Of a DNA stretch of 64,000 nt, positions 9,392 to 19,155 are shown in pieces. Numbering within the stretch: the first letter of the stretch is position 1; every line of letters starts with the position of its first letter. The stretch is from contig OZ245851.1 in assembly GCA_965228975.1 (NCBI GenBank), positions 3,410,001-3,474,000 on the forward strand, read 5' to 3'. Position numbers and translations under genes: made by a program. This stretch comes from JAJFJD01 sp965228975 (GTDB taxonomy: Bacteria > Pseudomonadota > Alphaproteobacteria > UBA8366). The notes beneath the pieces are model-generated. The model saw nothing but the letters and a program-made list of their open reading frames with translations, did no database searches and was not told where the DNA came from.

Positions 9392-10897
9392 TCAACTTTC
9401 CGGATTGTTTGAAGCGGCGGCAACATGGTCCCGCAGCGCAATTCGATCGATCTTGTTGGTGCCGCTGAGCGGCATCTCTGGCAGGAAGAAAACCTCGCGC
9501 GGATGCGCATAGGCTGGGCCATTGGCGAGCGCGAACTGCTTCACGGTGCCGACGTCCAGCGTGACACCATCGCGCGGAACGACGAAGGCATAGGGCAGTT
9601 GCCCCTTGCGTTCGTCATCGAAGGGAAGCACGGCCGCCTGCACGATATCGTCGTGCCGTTCGAGCAATGCCTCGACTTCGGACGGATAGATATTCTCGCC
9701 GCCGCAGACGAACATGTCGTCGGTCCGGCCGATGAAATAGAACCAACCGTCCTCGTCTTGCCGCATCACATCGCCCGTGTGGTACCACCCATCGACGAAC
9801 CGTTCGGCGGTGACCTCCGGAAGGTTGTGGTATCCAAGCGCCACGCCCGGATTACGGCAGATCAACTCGCCTTCCTTCTCGTGCGGGCCGTCGATGAACT
9901 TGAACTCGCAGCCCGGGATCGGATACCCGACGCTGTGGAGAGGCCTGGGCATTCCGTCGGGATGATACCAGCCCAACATGATCGGCCCGCCTTCGGTCGT
10001 CCCATAGTTCAGGTTGATTTCCGCCTGCGGAAAATGATGCTTCAAGCCGTCGAGCAGGCTTTCGGAACACGGCGCCGACCCCATGCTGATGGTGCGGATC
10101 GACGACGTATCCGTAGATGCGAGGCGTTCCTCTTCCTGGAGTATCATATACATCATCGTCGGCACGCCGGTCGTCATGGTGCATTTGTGGTCGGCGATCG
10201 CTTGGATAGCTTGGGCGACGTCGAATTTCGGCAGGATGACGAGGCACGCGCCCGGTAACAACGCGGTCTTGATCGCGACCAGCGCGTTCTTATGAAAGAA
10301 CGGCGCCGAGATAAGGATGCGATCGTCGGCGACCAAACGGCGGTATTCGACCAGTGTTCGGGCTGCCCAGATCTGGCGGTCGTGGGTCAGCAGCACACCC
10401 TTCGGTTTACCGGTCGTGCCGGAGGTGTAGGGTTGCATCGAGACCCGGTCGTTGCCGGGCTCTAACGAATCGAACGGGCCCGGATCGCAGAAATCGTCGA
10501 AGTCGGAATCAAGGTCGACGAAGGTAATGTCGTCCGGCACCAGCTTCCGCAAGGGCGCCTCGGAAAAAACCAGCCGCGCCCCGGAATCCCGCAAGACATA
10601 TTCAACGGCATCCGCCGGCAGCTTGTTGTTTACCGGAACCGGAACGCAGCCGGCACGCATCGTCCCGAACAGGACAGCCAGATACTCCCACCGGTTCAGA
10701 GCAAGCAAGCCGACGCGATCGCCAGCACCGAACCCGGCGGCCACGAGACCACGCGCGATTGCGTCACAGCAGGCATCCAACTCCCGGTAGGTCACCTCGC
10801 GCGGCGCATCGAATGTGGTCAGATCGATCGCGGCAAGCCGCTCGCCGTCGACATGATCCTGGAATAGGCGGCCGAAATTGAAGTCCGCCACGCTCAT
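9392..10897 (-). CDS. AMP-binding acyl-CoA synthetase
   Basis: A 501-residue class I adenylate-forming enzyme. Visible motifs are the phosphate loop YTSGTTGKPKGVLLTHDR (about 165), NLNYGTTEGGP (the adenine-binding region), WYHTGDVMRQDEDGW and the C-terminal catalytic Lys in MPLSGTNKIDRIAL. It converts a carboxylic acid to its CoA thioester with ATP. Its ATG overlaps the stop of the upstream MDR gene by 4 bases (ATGA), so the two are translationally coupled. The neighbouring CoA-transferase and thioesterase suggest catabolism of a branched, aromatic or steroid-like acid; the substrate is not predictable. Confidence 0.88.
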   Translation of the reverse strand: MSVADFNFGRLFQDHVDGERLAAIDLTTFDAPREVTYRELDACCDAIARGLVAAGFGAGDRVGLLALNRWEYLAVLFGTMRAGCVPVPVNNKLPADAVEYVLRDSGARLVFSEAPLRKLVPDDITFVDLDSDFDDFCDPGPFDSLEPGNDRVSMQPYTSGTTGKPKGVLLTHDRQIWAARTLVEYRRLVADDRILISAPFFHKNALVAIKTALLPGACLVILPKFDVAQAIQAIADHKCTMTTGVPTMMYMILQEEERLASTDTSSIRTISMGSAPCSESLLDGLKHHFPQAEINLNYGTTEGGPIMLGWYHPDGMPRPLHSVGYPIPGCEFKFIDGPHEKEGELICRNPGVALGYHNLPEVTAERFVDGWYHTGDVMRQDEDGWFYFIGRTDDMFVCGGENIYPSEVEALLERHDDIVQAAVLPFDDERKGQLPYAFVVPRDGVTLDVGTVKQFALANGPAYAHPREVFFLPEMPLSGTNKIDRIALRDHVAAASNNPES

Positions 10898-11901
10898 GGT
10901 TGGACAATCACCTTACCGATAACTTCGCGGTCCTCGATCACCCGCAATGCTTCACGCGCTTCCTCAAGCGGATAAACATTGTCGATCGGCATCTTCATCT
11001 TGTCGTCCCGGATGTATCCCAATAGAGCTTCAAGGTCTTCGCGCGCCCAACTGTTGGATCCCAGAATCTTAAGCTCGAAGGTCCAGATGAACCGAAGATC
11101 CGTCTTCGGGTCGAACCCCGCCGTGGCACCACAGGTCACCATGCGGCCGCCGCGCTGAAGGCACCGGAAGGACGGCACCCAGGTATCACCGCCAGTAAAA
11201 TTCACGACCATGTTGACACCACCGTCGAACGTCCGGCGATGGGGTTTTTCGTAGAGCTTCCAGATTTCCTTTACGAAATCGTCGTTGATGTAATCGATAA
11301 TATGGTCGGCGCCCATTTCGCGAAGGCGTTGGGCCTTTTCCTCACTGCTTGTCGCGGCGACCACCTCGGCCCCGGCCATCTTGGCGAGAATGACGCAACA
11401 GCTCCCGACCCCCCCACTGGCACCCAATACGAGACACCGCTCGCCCTTGGAAATTCCGCCATTGGTAAACATCATGCGATGGGCGGTGCCGAAAGCCACC
11501 GGCAGCGCCGCCGCATCCTCATAACTGACACCATCGGGGATCTTCACAAGTTGATGCGCCCGAGCGCGGCAGAATTCGGCCAAACCGCCATCCACGGTTT
11601 CGCCCATCAGGCCACCCTCGACCCGGTTCAACGGGTCGACCAAAACCCGGTCACCGACCGACCAGCCTTCGACGTCCGGGCCAATCTCCGCAATCTCCCC
11701 GGCGACGTCGAGACCGCAAATGACCGGGAGGTTTAATTTGATGCCCGGCATCCCGCGACGTGTGAAAATATCGTGATAATTCAGCGATGTCGCTTTGACG
11801 CGCAGCACCACGTCGCCGGGCCCGGCCTTTGGGTCCGGATAATTCTCTTCCAGGACCAGATTGTCAGGACCGCCATGTTCGTGAAGGACGACTGCGCGCA
11901 T
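10894..11901 (-). CDS. Zinc-binding MDR family dehydrogenase/reductase
   Basis: A 335-residue medium-chain reductase with an N-terminal GroES-like domain (VILRVKATSLNYHDIFTRRG-type segment, GLDVAGEIAEIG) and a Rossmann domain with LGASGGVGSCCVILAKMAGA near residue 155. It differs from the tandem quinone reductases at the start of the window by the pattern GMPGIKLNLPVICG, common in crotonyl-CoA reductase/quinone reductase-like proteins. It is first in a coupled unit with an acyl-CoA synthetase and a thioesterase, so reduction of an unsaturated CoA or acid intermediate is a reasonable guess. Confidence 0.83.
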   Translation of the reverse strand: MRAVVLHEHGGPDNLVLEENYPDPKAGPGDVVLRVKATSLNYHDIFTRRGMPGIKLNLPVICGLDVAGEIAEIGPDVEGWSVGDRVLVDPLNRVEGGLMGETVDGGLAEFCRARAHQLVKIPDGVSYEDAAALPVAFGTAHRMMFTNGGISKGERCLVLGASGGVGSCCVILAKMAGAEVVAATSSEEKAQRLREMGADHIIDYINDDFVKEIWKLYEKPHRRTFDGGVNMVVNFTGGDTWVPSFRCLQRGGRMVTCGATAGFDPKTDLRFIWTFELKILGSNSWAREDLEALLGYIRDDKMKMPIDNVYPLEEAREALRVIEDREVIGKVIVQP

Positions 11902-12031
11902 TTCGGTTTTCTCCCAAGCGATTTTTTTGCTGTGTCAAAGCGCGGACCACGCCGACATTGATTCCCTACCAGCTAGATGCGGCCTTGTCAGCCGGGTTCA
12001 ACCCGATCGGAATCGCTGTCCGTAAATCGCC

Positions 12032-13255
12032 TTAGTTGGCAACAGGACCGCCAACGATCCCTCGGTCATGCAATCCGCCAATCTCACCCGACGACAAACC
12101 CAGGACATCGCCCAGGACTTCATCCGTATGCTGACCAAGCAGCGGTGCCGGTTGAACCGTTTCCCGCGCAGCATTGGAGAAATCGATCATGCCGCCCGCC
12201 GCGGTCAGCGTTCCAATTCCGGGTTGTTCGATCTGCTGGAACATTGGGTTCTCGGTCGAAAGGCGAGGGTCTTCCGCAACTGCCTGAGCAAATGTCTGAT
12301 AAGGCCCCCAACACGCCCCTTCAGCGTTCATGGCGGCCGCAATTTCCTGAAGCGTCCTCGATTCGAACCATGGCCGCAGGACTGCTGTGATCGTATCCCG
12401 CGCTTCGAACCGATCCTCCTCTTTTGCGAGATCAAGATCGAACAGGTTGGCAACCTGATCCATTTTTTCGGCCGTTCCCGTTGCGGTCACGAGTGATTTC
12501 CAGTGGCGCGGCGTGAAGGCGGTGATCATCACGCGACGGCCATCGCCGGTCTCGAAATCCTGACCGTAGGTGCCGTAAACATGATTGCCCGTCTTTGGCC
12601 GAACATCGCCGTTGATCTGTACTTCGCCGATATAGCCGAGATGGCTCAGCGTCGCGAATGCCGTATCCGATAACGCCACCTGCATGAATTGACCCTCGCC
12701 TGTCGCATGGCGATGGCGCTCGGCGACAAGTATGCCCTGCACCGCCGACATGGCCGCGACGACGTCCCAAACCGGCATGACATGATTGACCGGCCGGTTC
12801 TGATGCTCGGGGCCGGTGACGGTCGGAAAGCCGGCGGCGGCATTGACGGTATAGTCCAGGGCAACCGATCCATCGCGATTGCCGGTGATGTTCATCATCA
12901 CCAAATCATCACGCCGGGACTTCAATCCACCGTAGTCGAGCCACCCCCGAGCCGGCAGATTGGTCAGCACGAAGCCATTCGCATCGCCCGGCTGCGTCAT
13001 CAGCGATTGAGCGATTTCACGCCCTTCCGCTTCACGCACATTCAACGTGATCGACCGCTTTCCCTTGTTCAATCCGGTCCAGTATAGACTCGTGCCCTTA
13101 TCCGTCACCGGCCAGCGACGGTAATCCAGTCCGCCACCGACCGGATCGATCCGGATGACGTCCGCCCCCATTTGCCCCAGTACGAGGCCGGCGTAGGGCG
13201 CCGCTATAAACGCCGACACCTCGACAATCCGAAGCCCCTTTAACAGATCGTTCAT
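12032..13255 (-). CDS. Class III (CaiB/BaiF) CoA-transferase
   Basis: A 407-residue member of the CaiB/BaiF family, which includes formyl-CoA transferase and alpha-methylacyl-CoA racemase. The N-terminus GLRIVEVSAFIAAPYAGLVL, then GADVIRIDPVGGGLDYRRWP, LNKGKRSITLNVREAEGR and the catalytic-region PVWDVVAAMSAVQGILVAER are family hallmarks. Here a mid-region PTVTGPEHQNRPVNHV replaces part of the usual core but spacing is normal. It moves CoA between carboxylic acids or epimerises a 2-methylacyl-CoA. It lies 130 bases upstream of the MDR/synthetase unit, on the same strand. Confidence 0.87.
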   Translation of the reverse strand: MNDLLKGLRIVEVSAFIAAPYAGLVLGQMGADVIRIDPVGGGLDYRRWPVTDKGTSLYWTGLNKGKRSITLNVREAEGREIAQSLMTQPGDANGFVLTNLPARGWLDYGGLKSRRDDLVMMNITGNRDGSVALDYTVNAAAGFPTVTGPEHQNRPVNHVMPVWDVVAAMSAVQGILVAERHRHATGEGQFMQVALSDTAFATLSHLGYIGEVQINGDVRPKTGNHVYGTYGQDFETGDGRRVMITAFTPRHWKSLVTATGTAEKMDQVANLFDLDLAKEEDRFEARDTITAVLRPWFESRTLQEIAAAMNAEGACWGPYQTFAQAVAEDPRLSTENPMFQQIEQPGIGTLTAAGGMIDFSNAARETVQPAPLLGQHTDEVLGDVLGLSSGEIGGLHDRGIVGGPVAN

Positions 13256-13277
13256 TGCAGCATTCCTTGGTTTTTTC

Positions 13278-14777
13278 TTATGGCGTTGCGGGCAAAAAGT
13301 CGAAGGCGATACTCACCCTGCGCTCATCGGTCGAATAGGGAACCGTCCGGTGATAGCAATAGGAAGGGAACAAAAAGAGGCGCCCGAGCTTCGGTTTGAA
13401 CAGTTTGGTATGCAGCGTCTTGGTCACCGGGAAGTCCGGCGGCGGTTCACCAAACTCGATCCAACCTTCGTGGTTCGTCGTCTCTTGATCAACGATGTCC
13501 GGAAGGTCCGCATAATACACACCACTCAGCCAGCCGCTCGGATGAATATGCGGCACCTGATGGCCTTGCGTATCCATCACGACGGACCAGACGACAAGGC
13601 CATTCAGATCTGGTGGGTCCGCCAAATAAGGATGGGCGGCATCGACCGGATTCTGCTCTCGATATTCTTGCGCCGCCCGCCACAAGATGGTTTCGAATTC
13701 CGCGAAAGGCCCCTTCGGATCCACAAGCAAATTACCCGTGTGACGTCCCTTGACCGTCGCGTGGCTCGTCGGGGCGACGACGAGCGACGGGTGGTTCAAG
13801 ACATGATCCAATAGGGCGGCATTGAACGCGTTCAGCGAGCCGTACGCATTGGGCACGTCGATATCAACGGCATGGATCAATCTGTCATAGTCGGCAAGGA
13901 AAACAGCTTCCTCGTCTCGCCCCATCTCCTCCAGCAAAACGGCCTTGAAGGCGAGGACGGACCGCTCCGCCGGAACGCGTTCGAGATAGGCGTCACATAA
14001 TGCCAGCGCTTCCTCGTGCCGCCCCAATGCCATCAACGTTGATCCAATAGACGGATAGAGGCGCGGCATGTCCGGCGCAAGAGACATCGCCCGCCGATAG
14101 GCGACTTCCGCTTCGGTATGACGGCCCGACTGCATCAAGGTCATACCCAGATTGAATGGTGCATCCGCGGAGCCGGGCAACAAAGCAACCGCTTGCTCAT
14201 GTGCAGCAACGGAATCATCCATCCGACCGGCATGTTTCAACGCGGTTCCCAAATTCGCATAAGCTTCGCCGCTCTGCGGCGCAGCGCCAACTGCCGTCTG
14301 CAGAGACGCAATCGCCCCGTCGAAGTCCCCAAGTTCGATCAGGACCGTGCCAAGATTATTGTGCACATCGCTGAGTTGAGGTTGAATTTCGATAGCCTTC
14401 CGATACATCGCCGCGGATTCATCCAAGCGACCATTGCCCGCCAGCGTATTGGCAAGATTGAAATAGGCTTCGAAGAAATCGGGCCGCACCGCGATTGCCT
14501 GACGGTATGCGTCAAGCGCCGCCGTCGGCTCGTTCATTTCACATAGAACGTTGCCCAAGTTGAAATGCGCCTCGGCAAGTGTCGGGGCCAACTCGATCGC
14601 TTTGCGGTATGCCGCTGCCGAATCGGCAAAGCTGCCCAACTGGAGGTACATGTTGCCGAGTTCCACCTGCTTGACCGGATCAGCCGGTTCGGCGATTACG
14701 GATGGTGTACTCAGGGTCGAAGTCTCGGGTGACGCGTTGCCGTTCCAGGCCAAGGGGTCATTCGGTTTCTGCGTCAT
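13278..14777 (-). CDS. TPR protein with C-terminal 2OG-Fe(II) oxygenase domain
   Basis: A 499-residue two-part protein. Residues ~35-290 hold about seven tetratricopeptide repeats (repeating A-Y-x-x-A-I-x-x-x-P motifs such as AYRKAIELAPTLAEAHFNLG and AYRQAIAVRPDFFEAYFNLA). Residues ~330-499 match the putative 2OG-Fe(II) oxygenase domain found fused to TPRs, with HQVPHIHPSGWLSGVYYADL (the iron-binding His region) and CYHRTVPYSTDERRVSIAFD (distal His and Arg). It heads toward the carbamoyltransferase gene upstream at 14796-16535 and a second TPR gene, suggesting one modification or biosynthesis unit. Proteins of this type are often near glycan or protein modification genes. Confidence 0.85.
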   Translation of the reverse strand: MTQKPNDPLAWNGNASPETSTLSTPSVIAEPADPVKQVELGNMYLQLGSFADSAAAYRKAIELAPTLAEAHFNLGNVLCEMNEPTAALDAYRQAIAVRPDFFEAYFNLANTLAGNGRLDESAAMYRKAIEIQPQLSDVHNNLGTVLIELGDFDGAIASLQTAVGAAPQSGEAYANLGTALKHAGRMDDSVAAHEQAVALLPGSADAPFNLGMTLMQSGRHTEAEVAYRRAMSLAPDMPRLYPSIGSTLMALGRHEEALALCDAYLERVPAERSVLAFKAVLLEEMGRDEEAVFLADYDRLIHAVDIDVPNAYGSLNAFNAALLDHVLNHPSLVVAPTSHATVKGRHTGNLLVDPKGPFAEFETILWRAAQEYREQNPVDAAHPYLADPPDLNGLVVWSVVMDTQGHQVPHIHPSGWLSGVYYADLPDIVDQETTNHEGWIEFGEPPPDFPVTKTLHTKLFKPKLGRLFLFPSYCYHRTVPYSTDERRVSIAFDFLPATP

Positions 14778-14795
14778 CGACCAAGATCCCTATCG

Positions 14796-16535
14796 TCATG
14801 CCGTCGTCGGACGTTCCGCAACGAAGTTTCCAATGATCAAGTTTCGGAGCCCACTCTTAGTGAAGGAGCGAACCGCATCCTCGGGAGTCTCAATGATCGG
14901 GTCGCCTGCCAGATTGTACGACGTGTTGAGGATCACCGGCACGCCCGTCTTCTCGCCGAAACTCTTGATCAAATCGTAATAGCGTGGATTCTCCTCGCGC
15001 CGGACGGTCTGAACCCGCGCGCTATCGTCGACATGCGTGATCGCCGGCAGTTTCGCCGGATTGAACACGCGCCCTTCTCGCAACATGACCGGCGACGGCC
15101 CATCGATGTCGAAGAACTCGTGGCATCGCTCGGCCAAGACCGCCGGCGCGTAAGGACGATATCGTTCCCGTCGTTTGACGATCAAATCCAATACATATTT
15201 GGTATAGGGGTCTGTCGGGTTGGCCAGGATACTGCGATTGCCCAATGCCCGAGGTCCGAATTCACTGCCGCCTTGGAACCATCCGATCACAGCGCCATCT
15301 GCCAGCAATTGGGCAGCTTCCTCCGCGATTTCATCGTCGGACACGCGGCGATAGGAGCACCGGTGAGCTGCCAATGCGGTCTCGATATCGGAATCCGGAT
15401 AACTTCGTCCGTAATAATCGGTGACCGCTTCGTACTGGCGATCGCCGCCAAGCTGCACATATGCAGCCATCGCCGCGCCGGCAGCCGTTCCGTTGTCCTC
15501 GCACGATCCGTTCATATGGACCGTTTCAAAAAGGCCGCTTCGCGTGATCACCTCGTTGGCCACGACGTTGAGCGCCACGCCACCCGAGTAATAAAGAGAC
15601 TGGGCCGGAAATTGTTCTTTGAGCTGCGAAAGCAATTCGATCAAAAGCCGATTGGTCCGGTCCTGTACGGCTGCGGCCAGGTCGGCATAATGACGATTAC
15701 CGGAAATCTCTACGCCCACCAGGTTCGGTTGCTGGAACTCCCGGCTAAGGAGGTCAAAATCGATGGAAAGCAACCCGTCCGACTCGATCCGCGCGAAATC
15801 CAGACCGGAATGCACCGCCACATCGCCATGCGCCGCGAGCCCCATTACCTTGCCTGCGTCATTCCCGCCGCCACAGCAGTACCACGACGCCCAGCGCCAA
15901 AGATGGCCAATGCTTTGGAGCAGCCGGATATTTAGAATTCCAACAGTCGGTGCCGAAACCGGTCCGGACGGATGCGCGAAGCGATACACCAACCGCAATG
16001 AACGGCCATCAAAGACATAGGCCGAGACGGTCTCCTTCCCGGTCGATCCAACAAACAAACGCGCCTTTGGATGGATTTCTTCCTGTACCGTCAGTCCGCC
16101 CCGGTCGCTTTCGTATGATCCGCTACCGTCGACAACCAGGACCAAGCCCGGCGAGCCGGAACCGTAATGCACCGCATATTCCGCATGGGCGTAATGATGA
16201 GGAACGGTAACCAGCGACACATCCTCGGAAAGGTCGCCGCCAATCAGTGCACAGAGTTTCTCATGAGATTGCTGCGCTTCCTCCCATGGCGTACAGGTCG
16301 CCACGGCACCGATGTCCTTATGCCCGATCCCCGCGTCGTCGAGACAATATTCGACACAGCGTGACAACACATCGCTGTCGCCCTCCAGGTAGAGGCCTTG
16401 TCGCTTGACACGGGTCAGCCGTTCGGCCTGCACAGCCCGAACTACAACGCCGTTGCGAAGTAACGCCACGGCACCGTTGTGACTTCGGGAGATACCGAGT
16501 ATCCATTCGGGAGGGCTTCCGGCGTCGCGGCTCAT
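14796..16535 (-). CDS. NodU/CmcH family carbamoyltransferase
   Basis: A 579-residue carbamoyltransferase. The N-terminal YrdC-like/Kae1-like half shows EWILGISRSHNGAVALLRNG, the metal-binding HHYAHAEYAVHYGSG and LVVDGSGSYESDRGG; the C-terminal half shows FQGGSEFGPRALGNRSILA and LNTSYNLAGDPIIETPEDAV, all diagnostic of NodU, CmcH and TobZ. These enzymes transfer carbamoyl from carbamoyl phosphate, through carbamoyl-AMP, to a sugar or natural-product hydroxyl. It overlaps the upstream TPR gene by 4 bases (16532-16535), so the two are translationally coupled. The acceptor is not known; a surface glycan or secondary metabolite is likely. Confidence 0.9.
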   Translation of the reverse strand: MSRDAGSPPEWILGISRSHNGAVALLRNGVVVRAVQAERLTRVKRQGLYLEGDSDVLSRCVEYCLDDAGIGHKDIGAVATCTPWEEAQQSHEKLCALIGGDLSEDVSLVTVPHHYAHAEYAVHYGSGSPGLVLVVDGSGSYESDRGGLTVQEEIHPKARLFVGSTGKETVSAYVFDGRSLRLVYRFAHPSGPVSAPTVGILNIRLLQSIGHLWRWASWYCCGGGNDAGKVMGLAAHGDVAVHSGLDFARIESDGLLSIDFDLLSREFQQPNLVGVEISGNRHYADLAAAVQDRTNRLLIELLSQLKEQFPAQSLYYSGGVALNVVANEVITRSGLFETVHMNGSCEDNGTAAGAAMAAYVQLGGDRQYEAVTDYYGRSYPDSDIETALAAHRCSYRRVSDDEIAEEAAQLLADGAVIGWFQGGSEFGPRALGNRSILANPTDPYTKYVLDLIVKRRERYRPYAPAVLAERCHEFFDIDGPSPVMLREGRVFNPAKLPAITHVDDSARVQTVRREENPRYYDLIKSFGEKTGVPVILNTSYNLAGDPIIETPEDAVRSFTKSGLRNLIIGNFVAERPTTA

Positions 16536-17725
16536 AGCCCCAGCTCCCTCAATCCTGTGCGCAATAGAGTTTCTGCTCGATCGACATCACGAATTGAACG
16601 CAACGCCAAACCCAAAAGCGTCCAAGCCCGGTTGTCTTCCGCGTCCTCCGACAAGGCATCGAACAAACCGTCTACCGCCTGCTCCGCCGCGTGCTCGGCC
16701 TGGGCAAATCGCTCGGCTCGAAAATGGGCGATCGCGATCGCTGTCTGTGCAGCGGACGAGGGTCCATCCTCCGAGCCGGTCTCTGCTTCCTGCGTTACTA
16801 TCAACGCGGCGCCCAACGCCGCGTGCGCATCCTCGAAGAACGGCTGAATGCGCACCGCCCGCTCGAGCAAATCGACCGCAGCGCCGCCGTCACCCCGCTC
16901 CAACTCGCAGACCGCAAGGCCGAAGCATGCGGCAGGATTATCTGGATGCCGGTCGACCACCTTCCGGTAAATCGGCGCGGCCGCACCCCAATCGCCATTG
17001 ACCCGATTCTGATCGGCGGCAGCCAAATCGGCTTGCAGGATGCTCCATTGGACACGCACCAAATTGGCTTGCGCCTCATCGTAGTCCGGCGCGAGGTCCC
17101 GAGCCTTTTCGTATGCCTGCAGGGCATCTTCCAAATTTTGCAGCGCTTCCAACGCCAACCCCAAACTGTTCCAAACGACAGGAAACTGCGGAAACTGTTT
17201 TATGAGATTGCGATAGGCCTCGACCGCCTCGCGCGATCGCCCGAGTTCCATCAAGAGGTTTGCGCGATTCAGTTGTATTTCGGGATCGTCCGGCAGCAAC
17301 GCCGCCGCCTTGTTGTATCGCGCAAGCGCATCTTCCTTTTGGCCGGAATCCGCGAGGACATTCGCAAGATTGTTGTGCGCCATCGCGAAGCCGGGATCTA
17401 TTGCCAGAGCCTTTTCATAAGCTGCTGTCGCCTCATCGAATCGCCCAAGGGCTCGTAGCGCTTCGCCAAGATTGCTGTGGTAGGACGCGTTGTCAGGTGC
17501 GGATTGAATTGCCTTGGAAATAAGCTCGACGGCGGTTTCCGCATCCTCCTGTTGATGCGAAATCACACCCAGATAATGCAAGGCATCGGCATGTCGAGGA
17601 TCGACTTGAAGAACTCGCCGGTAGATGGATTCGGCGTCCGCCAACTGGCCTGCCTGATGATACTGAATGGCCAGATCAACGGCGTCTTCAATGCTGAGCT
17701 TCTGGTCGCTCAAGGCCAATCCCAT
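16532..17725 (-). CDS. Tetratricopeptide-repeat protein
   Basis: A 397-residue protein built almost wholly of TPRs. The first eight or so repeats are regular (AESIYRRVLQVDPRHADALH, AYEKALAIDPGFAMAHNNLA and so on), followed by a gap (~230-300) with EEDGPSSAA-like low-complexity and weaker C-terminal repeats. No catalytic domain, signal peptide or membrane helix is seen, so it is probably a cytosolic scaffold. It is coupled to the carbamoyltransferase gene. Long TPR proteins next to such enzymes often organise glycan or exopolysaccharide modification, which is only a context inference. Confidence 0.85.
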   Translation of the reverse strand: MGLALSDQKLSIEDAVDLAIQYHQAGQLADAESIYRRVLQVDPRHADALHYLGVISHQQEDAETAVELISKAIQSAPDNASYHSNLGEALRALGRFDEATAAYEKALAIDPGFAMAHNNLANVLADSGQKEDALARYNKAAALLPDDPEIQLNRANLLMELGRSREAVEAYRNLIKQFPQFPVVWNSLGLALEALQNLEDALQAYEKARDLAPDYDEAQANLVRVQWSILQADLAAADQNRVNGDWGAAAPIYRKVVDRHPDNPAACFGLAVCELERGDGGAAVDLLERAVRIQPFFEDAHAALGAALIVTQEAETGSEDGPSSAAQTAIAIAHFRAERFAQAEHAAEQAVDGLFDALSEDAEDNRAWTLLGLALRSIRDVDRAETLLRTGLRELGL

Positions 17726-17819
17726 CCATGGATATTCATCATGTGTTGAATTCGCACGACTGCCGGTACTTAGAATATCCCTGCAACACTGGCAATGGGC
17801 CGGCCCGACACCGGCTCAA

Positions 17820-19154
17820 TCATGCGCGACCGACCAAACCGGCTTCCAACATGTCGCGTAACGTGTCCTCGAATGCTTCGAGCGTTTGATCAATGTCGTC
17901 ATCGGTGTGGGCGGCGGAGGTAACACCGCTCATATGCGACATGAGGTCGACCCCGCGTTGACGCAAGCCGCCCCTCATCGCGTCGACGATGTCAGAGGAC
18001 ACGCCGCGAATCTCGGCCGCGGACAGCCCTTTTACCGACCCATGTGCGCCCTTGCCAAAATAGAGATGGAATGTCGAGGACTCGCCGTAGACGGCGCCAT
18101 CGACTTGATGCTCTTGCATGATTTTGCCCATGCCGTCACGTAACCGCATCGCCGCTTTGTCTGCTGCCGCGTTGGGTTTGCCGGTCTTCACCTCTCGGAG
18201 CGCGGCGACGCCGGCCGCCGCTACCAATGGATTACCGTTGAATGTCCCCTTGTGAACGACACCAGGTTTGAACCCGCCGGTTTCGACCGCGGGGTCAAGC
18301 AACCGCATAATCGATTCAGGGCCAGCGACCGCCCCGCCCGGCATCCCGCCGGTTACGATTTTCGCCATCGTCGTGATATCCGGATAGATGCCGTCTCGTG
18401 CCTGCAACCCACCTGGGCTCCAGCGGAACCCGGTAATCACCTCATCGAAGATTAGCGTCGCGTCATACTGATCGGCCAGGTTCCGTAATGCGGAGAGGAA
18501 TCCGGTCGGCAACGGAACGCAACCGTAGTTCGCACCCGACACCTCACAGATGATCGTCCCAATATCCCGATCGGCGGCAAGCGCTTTTTCGACCCAGTCT
18601 GCATCGGGCGGCACGACGACAGTGGCTTCCGCCGCTGCCGGCAACATCCCTAACGTTGGCATCGTGTCATACGGCGCATTCATTCCAAGCGCAGCATAGT
18701 CATGCCAGCCGTGATAGTGACCTTCGAACCGAAGAACCTTGGGCCGACCGGAATTGGCACGTCCGATGCGGATGGCCAACAATGTCGCCTCGGTCCCCGA
18801 CCCAACGAACCGCACCCTCTCGGCGGATGGAATCAATTGCTTGATCAAGGATGCCCACTCGACTTCCAACGGGTGGCAGTCGGCATAGAAAGTGCCCTCG
18901 ACAGCCTGTCGTGTGATCGCCTCGACGACCCCTGGATGCGCGTGGCCAAGCAAAAGCGACGCGCTGCCCATCGCGTAGTCGATATATTCCGTGCCATCGA
19001 CTTCCCATTTTCGAGCCCCGTGGGCACGGCTGACATATTTAGGATGCGGCGGCGCATAGCGGCCCTGATGCGAAACGCCGCCGGCTAGAGAAGTACGGGC
19101 CTGCTCAAACAGATCTTCGGAGGATACCGGGCCAAGGTTACTTGGCTTTTCCAT
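17820..19154 (-). CDS. Class III PLP aminotransferase (glutamate-1-semialdehyde aminomutase-like)
   Basis: A 444-residue class III pyridoxal-phosphate enzyme resembling HemL. Motifs are the RARTSLAGGVSHQGRY-type start, DYAMGSASLLLGHAHPGVVEAI, the cofactor-stacking HYHGWHDYAALG, LIFDEVITGFRWSPGGLQAR (PLP-pocket Asp) and MAKIVTGGMPGGAVAGP with the Schiff-base Lys. HemL proper has a different N-terminal length and is normally single-copy near heme genes, so this paralogue more probably aminates or isomerises a special metabolite. The start at MEKPSN is preceded by a G-rich stretch (GGGGGGA) and directly follows the aldo/keto reductase stop at 19156. Confidence 0.85.
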   Translation of the reverse strand: MEKPSNLGPVSSEDLFEQARTSLAGGVSHQGRYAPPHPKYVSRAHGARKWEVDGTEYIDYAMGSASLLLGHAHPGVVEAITRQAVEGTFYADCHPLEVEWASLIKQLIPSAERVRFVGSGTEATLLAIRIGRANSGRPKVLRFEGHYHGWHDYAALGMNAPYDTMPTLGMLPAAAEATVVVPPDADWVEKALAADRDIGTIICEVSGANYGCVPLPTGFLSALRNLADQYDATLIFDEVITGFRWSPGGLQARDGIYPDITTMAKIVTGGMPGGAVAGPESIMRLLDPAVETGGFKPGVVHKGTFNGNPLVAAAGVAALREVKTGKPNAAADKAAMRLRDGMGKIMQEHQVDGAVYGESSTFHLYFGKGAHGSVKGLSAAEIRGVSSDIVDAMRGGLRQRGVDLMSHMSGVTSAAHTDDDIDQTLEAFEDTLRDMLEAGLVGRA

Positions 19155-19155
19155 A